From Pseudomonas sp. (GTDB lineage: Bacteria > Pseudomonadota > Gammaproteobacteria > Pseudomonadales > Pseudomonadaceae), in assembly GCA_030699825.1 (NCBI GenBank), contig JAUYKV010000061.1, forward strand, positions 26,821-90,820: a stretch of 64,000 bases of DNA, given 5' to 3'. The notes under the pieces are model-generated. The model made no database searches. It saw only the letters and a list, made by a program, of their open reading frames with translations, and had not been told where the DNA came from. Every line of letters starts with the position of its first letter. The first letter of the stretch is position 1. This document shows positions 57,771-64,000 of the stretch, in pieces. The position numbers were made by a program, and so were the translations under genes.

Positions 57771-59579
57771 ATGACCGACCAGCTCTCAAGCGCTACCCAA
57801 GCCTCTAGTCTGAAGATCTACTTCCGACTGCTCGGTTACGTAAAGCCCTACATTGGCTACTTTGCGATCAGCATCCTCGGCTACGTCATCTTCGCTTCCA
57901 CTCAGCCGATGCTCGCTGGCATTCTCAAGTACTTCGTCGATGGTTTGTCCAATCCCGAGGCGGTGCTGTTTCCGACAGTACCCTACCTGCGTGATCTGCA
58001 ACTGCTGCAGGCGGTGCCGCTGTTGATTGTGCTGATTGCTGCCTGGCAGGGAGTCGGGGCCTATCTGGGCAACTACTTCTTGGCCAAGGTTTCGTTGGGG
58101 CTGGTGCACGATCTGCGCGTTTCGTTGTTCAACAGCCTGCTGGCGCTGCCCAACCGCTATTTCGACAATCACAACTCCGGGCATCTGATCTCGCGTATCA
58201 CTTTCAATGTGACCATGGTCACTGGTGCGGCGACCGATGCGATCAAAGTGGTGATTCGCGAAGGTTTGACGGTGGTTTTCCTGTTTGCCTATCTGCTCTG
58301 GATGAATTGGCAGCTGACCTTGGTGATGCTGGCCATTCTTCCGGTGATTGCGCTGATGGTCGGCAGCGCTAGCAAGAAATTCCGCAAGCAAAGCAAGAAG
58401 ATCCAGGTGGCCATGGGCGATGTCACCCACGTCGCCTCCGAGACCATCCAGGGCTATCGGGTAGTGCGCAGTTTTGGTGGCGAGGGTTACGAGTCCACGC
58501 GGTTTGCTGCCGCCAGTCAGGACAACACCAACAAGCAGTTGCGCATGACCAAGACCGGAGCGGTCTACACCCCCATGCTGCAACTGGTGATTTACAGTGC
58601 CATGGCGGTATTGATGTTCCTGGTGCTATTTCTGCGCGGCGATGCCACGGCGGGCGATCTGGTGGCTTACATTACCGCCGCCGGCTTGCTGCCCAAGCCG
58701 ATTCGCCAGCTCTCCGAGGTCAGCGCCAATATCCAGAAAGGCCTGGCTGCCGCCGACAGCATCTTCGAACAGCTCGACGAAGCGCCGGAGGTCGACCACG
58801 GCACTGTCGAGCTTGAGCGGGTCAGTGGTCGTCTGGAAGTGCGCAATCTGAGCTTCCAGTACCCTGGCGCCGAGAAGCCGGTGCTCAACGATATTTCCTT
58901 CAGCGCCGAGCCCGGGCAGATGATTGCCCTGGTCGGTCGCTCCGGTAGCGGCAAGTCGACCCTGGCCAGCCTGATTCCGCGTTTCTATCACCATGAGACC
59001 GGGCAGATTCTGCTCGACGGTGTGGATGTCGAAGACTACAAGTTGCGTAACCTGCGCCGGCATATCGCCCTGGTGACTCAGCAGGTCACCCTGTTCAACG
59101 ACAGCGTGGCCAATAACATCGCCTATGGCGACCTGGCCGATGCGCCGCGCGAGGCGATCGAGCAGGCGGTCGAGGCGGCCTATGCCAAGGAATTCATCGA
59201 CAAGCTGGCGCAGGGTCTGGATACCGAGGTCGGCGAGAATGGCGTGCTGCTCTCCGGCGGTCAGCGTCAACGTCTGGCGATTGCCCGGGCGTTGCTCAAG
59301 GACGCACCGATCCTGGTGCTGGACGAGGCGACTTCGGCCCTCGATACCGAGTCCGAGCGGCATATCCAGGCGGCTCTGGATCGGGTGATGAAGGGGCGGA
59401 CCACGCTGGTCATCGCCCACCGTCTGTCGACCATCGAGAAAGCCGACCTGATTCTGGTCATGGATCAGGGGCGGATCGTCGAGCGTGGCACCCATGCCAG
59501 TCTGCTCGAGCAGAACGGTTTCTATGCGCGCCTGCATGCGCTGGGACTGGATGAAAGCGCGCCATTGGATATCGCCTGA
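57771..59579 (+). CDS. msbA: lipid A/LPS flippase MsbA
   Basis: The 602-residue ABC half-transporter has six membrane helices (about 25-340), then a nucleotide-binding domain with GRSGSGKST (Walker A), LSGGQRQRLAIARAL (signature) and ILVLDEATSALD (Walker B). It flips core-lipid A across the inner membrane. The ATG at 57,771 starts MTDQLSSATQ; a 15-residue upstream extension has no supporting start site. It is divergent from waaL. Confidence 0.93.
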   Translation: MTDQLSSATQASSLKIYFRLLGYVKPYIGYFAISILGYVIFASTQPMLAGILKYFVDGLSNPEAVLFPTVPYLRDLQLLQAVPLLIVLIAAWQGVGAYLGNYFLAKVSLGLVHDLRVSLFNSLLALPNRYFDNHNSGHLISRITFNVTMVTGAATDAIKVVIREGLTVVFLFAYLLWMNWQLTLVMLAILPVIALMVGSASKKFRKQSKKIQVAMGDVTHVASETIQGYRVVRSFGGEGYESTRFAAASQDNTNKQLRMTKTGAVYTPMLQLVIYSAMAVLMFLVLFLRGDATAGDLVAYITAAGLLPKPIRQLSEVSANIQKGLAAADSIFEQLDEAPEVDHGTVELERVSGRLEVRNLSFQYPGAEKPVLNDISFSAEPGQMIALVGRSGSGKSTLASLIPRFYHHETGQILLDGVDVEDYKLRNLRRHIALVTQQVTLFNDSVANNIAYGDLADAPREAIEQAVEAAYAKEFIDKLAQGLDTEVGENGVLLSGGQRQRLAIARALLKDAPILVLDEATSALDTESERHIQAALDRVMKGRTTLVIAHRLSTIEKADLILVMDQGRIVERGTHASLLEQNGFYARLHALGLDESAPLDIA

Positions 59580-59618
59580 TAAACTACGCGCCCGCCACTT
59601 GAGGCCACCGGAGTTCAC

Positions 59619-61040
59619 ATGAAGTTGTCCATGCCCCGTTTCGACCAAGCCCCTGTCCTGGTGGTGGGCGATGTCATGCTCGACCGCTACTGGCATGGCG
59701 GCACCTCGCGGATTTCGCCGGAGGCGCCGGTGCCGGTGGTCAAGGTCGAGCAGATCGAAGACCGTCCGGGCGGTGCCGCCAACGTGGCGTTGAACATTGC
59801 CGCACTGGGTGCACCGGCGCTGCTGGTCGGCGTGACCGGCGACGACGAGGCGGCCGCCAGCCTGAGCGACCGACTGCAGGCGGTGGGGGTCAAGACCCAT
59901 TTCCAGCGCATCGTCGGCCAACCGACCATCGTCAAGCTGCGGGTCATGAGCCGGCATCAGCAACTGCTGCGCATGGACTTCGAACAGCCCTTCAAGACCG
60001 ATGCCTCGGCCTTGGCGGTCGAGGTCGAGGCGTTGCTCGCCGGGGTCAAGGTGCTGGTGCTGTCCGACTACGGCAAGGGCGCGCTGCAGAATCATCAGGT
60101 GCTGATCCAGGCGGCGCTGGCCAAGGGCATTGCAGTGCTGGCCGACCCCAAGGGCAAGGATTTCTCGATCTACCGCGGCGTCAGTCTGATCACGCCAAAC
60201 CTCAACGAGTTCGAGACCATCGTCGGTCATTGCGTCGACGAGGCCGAACTGGTGGCCAAGGGCGCGCGCATGATGCGCGAGCTGGAGTTGGGCGCGCTGC
60301 TGATTACCCGCGGCGAGCACGGCATGACCCTGCTGCGCCCCGATCATCCGGCGCTGCACCTGCCGGCCCGCGCCCGTGAAGTGTTCGATGTCACTGGTGC
60401 CGGCGATACGGTGATCTCGACCCTGGCGGCCTCCCTGGCCGCTGGCGAGGAATTGCCCCAGGCCGTGGCCTTGGCCAACCTGGCCGCCGGTATCGTGGTC
60501 GGCAAGCTGGGTACCGCCGCCATCAGTGCCCCGGAACTGCGCCGGGCGATCCAGCGCGAAGCGGGTTCCGAGCGCGGCGTGCTGAGCCCGGATCAGCTGT
60601 TGCTGGCCATCGAGGACGCCCGCGCCCATGGCGAGAAGATCGTCTTCACCAACGGCTGTTTCGACATTCTGCATGCCGGCCACGTGGCTTATCTGGAGCA
60701 GGCCCGGGCCCAGGGTGATCGGCTGGTGCTGGCGGTCAACGACGATGCCTCGGTCAGTCGCCTGAAAGGCCCTGGTCGCCCGATCAATTCGGTGGATCGG
60801 CGCATGGCCGTGCTCGCCGGCCTCGGTGCGGTGGATTGGGTGGTGAGTTTCAGCGAAGACACCCCGGAGAACTTGCTGCGCGAGGTCAAGCCGGACGTGC
60901 TGGTCAAGGGTGGCGACTACGGCATCGATCAGGTGGTCGGCGCCGACATCGTCAGCGCCTACGGTGGCGAAGTGCGGGTGCTGGGGCTGGTGGCAAACAG
61001 CTCGACCACCGCCATCGTCGAGAAAATCCGCAACAACTGA
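59619..61040 (+). CDS. hldE: bifunctional heptose-7-phosphate kinase / heptose-1-phosphate adenylyltransferase
   Basis: The 473-residue protein has an N-terminal PfkB/ribokinase domain ([15 protein letters not shown] near 50-63; catalytic VTGAGDT near 258-264) and a C-terminal nucleotidyltransferase domain with [16 protein letters not shown] near 345-360. It makes ADP-heptose for WaaC and WaaF. It follows msbA by 39 bases with its own ribosome-binding site. Confidence 0.95.
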   Translation: MKLSMPRFDQAPVLVVGDVMLDRYWHGGTSRISPEAPVPVVKVEQIEDRPGGAANVALNIAALGAPALLVGVTGDDEAAASLSDRLQAVGVKTHFQRIVGQPTIVKLRVMSRHQQLLRMDFEQPFKTDASALAVEVEALLAGVKVLVLSDYGKGALQNHQVLIQAALAKGIAVLADPKGKDFSIYRGVSLITPNLNEFETIVGHCVDEAELVAKGARMMRELELGALLITRGEHGMTLLRPDHPALHLPARAREVFDVTGAGDTVISTLAASLAAGEELPQAVALANLAAGIVVGKLGTAAISAPELRRAIQREAGSERGVLSPDQLLLAIEDARAHGEKIVFTNGCFDILHAGHVAYLEQARAQGDRLVLAVNDDASVSRLKGPGRPINSVDRRMAVLAGLGAVDWVVSFSEDTPENLLREVKPDVLVKGGDYGIDQVVGADIVSAYGGEVRVLGLVANSSTTAIVEKIRNN

Positions 61041-61053
61041 TCCAGCATGCCGT

Positions 61054-62013
61054 TCAGCCCAGCTGAGCGGCGTTCAGCTTGGGCGGCGCTGACGCGACCG
61101 GCGCTTGTGATTTCGCCGGTTTTTTCGGCGGTGCGGCGCTGAGCTGTTGCTGGCTCAGCCAGTCTTTCCAGCGGATGCGTTCGTCGCGCACCAGCCAGCC
61201 GTCCTGCGCCGCGAAACTCTCTGCCAGCCACAGGCCGCGGGTGCTGGCAGCTTTCAGCTGGCCTTTGTTGAGGGTCAGCAGCTCGGCGGTCGGCCGACCC
61301 TGCTGCAGCGGTATCAGGTACAGGTCCGGGCGGCTGCGGTCGAGGCGGGCGACCAGCTTGCCATCCTCCAGGCGTTCGTCGACGTGGAACAGACTGAGTT
61401 GCCTGACCTCTTTCGGCAGCTCCAGGCGCAGGTCGTAGACCAGTTGCAACGAGGCCGTGGGCAGGTGCACGTAGGCGCGTGGCCGTTCCAGCAGGGTCAG
61501 ATTGGCGCATTGCACCGGGCGCGCCGCGCCGGACAGTGGGCTGAGTTGAAAGTGCAGGGTCTCGCGGTAGCGCAAGGCGCCTTGATAGGGTGAGGGCAGC
61601 CAGGTTTCGCCGAAGCGGCCACTCAGCCAGCCTTCGGGGGTTTCCAGCAGACACTCTTCGGCTACCTCCTGGATGGCGGTGAGCAGCGGCAGATTGAGTT
61701 CGTGGGCGGGCACGTAGCCGGAGATCAGCTTGAGCACCACGTCGCCCCGGTCCAGGCGCCGTTGGCGGACCAGAATCCAATAGTCCCGACCTTGCCAGTT
61801 CAGGGTCAGGCGTACCGAAACCCCCAGGTTGGCCAACTCAACGGCGAAGCGTTGGCTGTCGTTCACCTCGATCGCGCGGCGCCGTCCCAGCATTTCGCTG
61901 AAGTTCAGTGGCCGGCCCAGGCTCTGGTAGCTGAGACCGTCCGCGCTGGCCTCGACGAACAAGGGCAGGGTCTTGAAGGCGCTGGGGTCATGCTGGTTAA
62001 GCGTGCGCGACAT
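61054..62013 (-). CDS. hypothetical protein with a degenerate Nudix-like segment
   Basis: The 319-residue soluble protein is convergent with hldE (13 bases between stops). It has AIQEVAEECLLE near 111-122, close to the REUxEExGU core of a Nudix box with Arg replaced by Gln and Gly by Leu, in the middle of a beta-rich region. The C-terminus is a Pro/Lys/Ala-rich tail. I do not recognise a family; Nudix kinship is only a suggestion. Confidence 0.7.
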   Translation of the reverse strand: MSRTLNQHDPSAFKTLPLFVEASADGLSYQSLGRPLNFSEMLGRRRAIEVNDSQRFAVELANLGVSVRLTLNWQGRDYWILVRQRRLDRGDVVLKLISGYVPAHELNLPLLTAIQEVAEECLLETPEGWLSGRFGETWLPSPYQGALRYRETLHFQLSPLSGAARPVQCANLTLLERPRAYVHLPTASLQLVYDLRLELPKEVRQLSLFHVDERLEDGKLVARLDRSRPDLYLIPLQQGRPTAELLTLNKGQLKAASTRGLWLAESFAAQDGWLVRDERIRWKDWLSQQQLSAAPPKKPAKSQAPVASAPPKLNAAQLG

Positions 62014-62143
62014 GTCGGCTCCTACATTGCGTTGGGGGCGGCCCAGATCGGGCCGTTTGTAAGGCAGGGCTGGCGTGGTTGCAAGGGATGCTGTGTGGCG
62101 GCTGAAACCGCGCCGGCCTATACGCGCAGCGCGTTATGCCGAG

Positions 62144-62962
62144 TCAGGCAATATCCTGAATGACCGCCGCGGCAGTCGCGACATTATGGGCCAGGTGTTG
62201 CGCATTGATGGTGCCGACGATCGCACAGCTCACCGCCGGGTGGGCGAAAATCAGCTCGAAGCTGGCACGCACCGGGTCTTCCCCCGGGGCCAGGCAGGCA
62301 TGCCCGCTGGCCAGGGCTTTCTTGATCAGGATGCCTTTGCCGTGCTGCTCGGCGTAGTCCAGTACCGGCAGCTCGCTCTGTTCGTTGAGGTTATAGGTGA
62401 CCATCGCACAGTCGCCCTGTTCGAGTGCCAGCAGGCCGCCCTCGACGGTTTTGCCGGACAGGCCGAAGCCGCGAATCTTGCCTTCGCGCTTGAGCTCGGC
62501 AAGGGTCTCATAGACGCCGCTGTTGCGCAGGATGGCCAGGTCGTTGCCGTCGGAATGCACCAGCACCAGGTCGATGAAGTCGGTTTCCAGGCGCTTGAGG
62601 CTGCGTTCCACCGAGAAGCGCGTGTGGGCCGGGGAGAAATCGAAACTGGAGAGACCGTCCTCGAACTCTTCGCCGACCTTGCTGACGATCACCCACTGCT
62701 GGCGCTGGCCGCGCAGCAGCGGGCCGAGGCGGCTTTCGCTGGTGCCGTAGGCGGGGGCGGTGTCGATCAGGTTGATTCCCAGGTCATGGGCCTGGGCGAG
62801 CAACTCGAGTACCGCCGCGTCGTCCGGAATGCTGAAGCCGTTGGGGTATTTCACGCCCTGGTCGCGGCCGATCTTCACCGTGCCGAGGCCCAGGGGCGAG
62901 ACCAGCAGCTCGGTCGAACCGAGCGGGCGGTGCAGGTTGTGCAGGGTATGCAAGGCGTGCAT
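62144..62962 (-). CDS. aldo/keto reductase
   Basis: The 272-residue TIM-barrel oxidoreductase has the AKR catalytic Asp/Tyr segment INLIDTAPAYGTSESRLG (about 57-74), the Lys in VIVSKVGEEF, the His in DLVLVHSDGND, and a C-terminal NADPH-site part (SCAIVGTINAQHLAHN). Its substrate is unknown. Its start overlaps the stop of the upstream FAD oxidoreductase as TAATG, so the two are coupled. Confidence 0.87.
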   Translation of the reverse strand: MHALHTLHNLHRPLGSTELLVSPLGLGTVKIGRDQGVKYPNGFSIPDDAAVLELLAQAHDLGINLIDTAPAYGTSESRLGPLLRGQRQQWVIVSKVGEEFEDGLSSFDFSPAHTRFSVERSLKRLETDFIDLVLVHSDGNDLAILRNSGVYETLAELKREGKIRGFGLSGKTVEGGLLALEQGDCAMVTYNLNEQSELPVLDYAEQHGKGILIKKALASGHACLAPGEDPVRASFELIFAHPAVSCAIVGTINAQHLAHNVATAAAVIQDIA

Positions 62963-64000
62963 TAGAACAGTTCCTCCCAGGCTGGGCGCGCTACGGCCGG
63001 ACGGGGCAGGGCCGGGAGCGGCGCATGGGTGGCGGGTTGGATGCCGTCACGGTCGAACGCCGCCAGAACGCGGTCGGCGAAGTCCGGGGCTAATGCCAGT
63101 TTAGTCGGCCAGCCGACCAGCAGTTGGCCTTGTTCGGCGAGAAAGGCGTTATCCGGGCGGACCAGGCCGGACTGCGCCGGTTCGGCGCGCTCGACGCGCA
63201 GGGTTGTCCAGCGAGCGCGGGAGAGATCGACCCAGGGCAGCAGGGCGCCGATTTCCTTCTGCGCAGCCTGGATTTGCGCGGCTGCGTCGCGGGCCACGCC
63301 GTCCGCTTCGGCCAGTTCGCCGCCGAGGTACCAGATCCACTCGCCATCCGCTGCCGGATGGGTGGTGACGGTGACCCGCGGCTTCGGGCCGCCGCCGAGG
63401 CAGTGGGCGTACAGCGGTTTCAGGGTCGGTCCCTTGACCAGCACCATGTGCAGCGGTCGCAGTTGCTGTGCGGGCTGAGTCAGGCCCAGGCTCGCGAGCA
63501 GTTCGGCGTTGCCGCGGCCAGCGCTGAGCACGATGCGCTGCGCGCGAATCTCGCGACCGTCGACGACCAGACCGACCAGTTGACCCTGCTCGTGCAGGGG
63601 CGTTATGGACTCGGCGGCCAGCAGGCCGTCCCCAGCCAGTTCGGCCAGGCGGGCGATCAGGCTGGGCACATCCAGCACCAGTTCGGCCAGGCGGTAGACC
63701 TTGCCCTTGAATTTCGGGTGTTGCAGGGTGGGCGGCAGTTGTTCGCCCTTGACCTGGTCAACGCGGCCGCGCACTGCCTTGCTGGCGAAGAAACTGGTGA
63801 TATTGCCGGCCAGGCTGCCGGGCGACCATAGGTAATGGGCTTCGGACAGCAGACGCACGCCACTCAGGTCCAATTCGCCATTACCGGCCAGTGCCTCACG
63901 CCAGCGCCGCGGCATGTCGGCGATGGCTTCCGAGGCGCCGGTCAGGGCGCCGTGCAGGGCGTACTTGGCGCCGCCGTGGATGATGCCTTGGGATTTGACG
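62962..64000 (-). CDS. FAD-dependent oxidoreductase (DAO family), N-terminus outside window
   Basis: The last 345 residues are visible. They include WSPGSLAGNITSFFASKAVRG, the segment QRIVLSAGRGNAELLASLGL typical of D-amino-acid-oxidase-like flavoproteins, and a C-terminal FAD part (QGQLLVGWPTKLALAPDFADRVL). The N-terminal dinucleotide-binding motif should lie beyond 64,000. The function is unknown; a dehydrogenase of the glycerol-3-phosphate-dehydrogenase-like group is possible. Operon with the aldo/keto reductase. Confidence 0.82.
   Translation of the reverse strand, partial: VKSQGIIHGGAKYALHGALTGASEAIADMPRRWREALAGNGELDLSGVRLLSEAHYLWSPGSLAGNITSFFASKAVRGRVDQVKGEQLPPTLQHPKFKGKVYRLAELVLDVPSLIARLAELAGDGLLAAESITPLHEQGQLVGLVVDGREIRAQRIVLSAGRGNAELLASLGLTQPAQQLRPLHMVLVKGPTLKPLYAHCLGGGPKPRVTVTTHPAADGEWIWYLGGELAEADGVARDAAAQIQAAQKEIGALLPWVDLSRARWTTLRVERAEPAQSGLVRPDNAFLAEQGQLLVGWPTKLALAPDFADRVLAAFDRDGIQPATHAPLPALPRPAVARPAWEELF

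Noticed and set aside
62039..62056. Small hairpin CGGCCC...GGGCCG upstream of the hypothetical gene
   Set aside because: Short stem with no T-run on the strand of the neighbouring genes; common by chance at this GC content.

Overview
This is a chromosomal window from a high-GC gammaproteobacterium, almost certainly Pseudomonas sensu lato. The gene order from about 13.26 kb to the right end (ParA, universal stress protein, trxC, metY, selO, mscK, K+/H+ antiporter, acyl-CoA dehydrogenase, rlmJ, msrA, dipA, aceF, aceE, glnE, ilvE, waaF, waaC, waaG, waaP, sugar-kinase-like genes, carbamoyltransferase, glycosyltransferases, waaL, msbA, hldE) closely follows the order I recall for P. aeruginosa PAO1 around PA5028 to PA4991. 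No rRNA, tRNA, CRISPR array or intact insertion sequence was seen.

Left block, 1-13,020, all minus strand: an aryl-polyene (xanthomonadin-like pigment) biosynthetic operon whose distal end runs off the window. In transcription order it holds a short ketosynthase/chain-length-factor-like protein, an acyltransferase, two acyl carrier proteins, a membrane protein, an AMP-ligase fused to a hotdog dehydratase, a glycosyltransferase, a second acyltransferase, an MIO-type aromatic amino-acid lyase, a thioesterase, a LolA-like carrier, an MMPL/RND exporter, a halogenase-like flavoprotein, a 64-residue unknown and a DUF3261 lipoprotein. Most neighbours overlap by 1-28 bases. Dispersed repeats interrupt the operon at three places, and one of them sits in frame inside the AMP-ligase coding sequence.

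Middle block, 13,260-44,063: core housekeeping and stress genes. They cover segregation-type ATPase, stress protein, thioredoxin 2, homocysteine synthesis, SLC13 permease, SelO, mechanosensitive channel, antiporter, acyl-CoA dehydrogenase, a MFS/tautomerase pair with a divergent LysR regulator, RlmJ, MsrA, the c-di-GMP phosphodiesterase DipA, pyruvate dehydrogenase E1/E2, GlnE and IlvE. Notable non-coding signals are a hairpin covering the trxC ribosome-binding site, twin inverted-repeat operators before aceE, and a 158-bp repeat between ilvE and waaF.

Right block, 44,084-62,013: LPS inner and outer core assembly. Heptosyltransferases WaaF and WaaC, glycosyltransferase WaaG, heptose kinase WaaP, three more kinase-fold proteins, a carbamoyltransferase and three glycosyltransferases form one tightly overlapping plus-strand operon. 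A convergent pair (kinase-like protein, O-antigen ligase) follows, then MsbA and HldE. The window closes with an aldo/keto reductase and a truncated FAD-dependent oxidoreductase.
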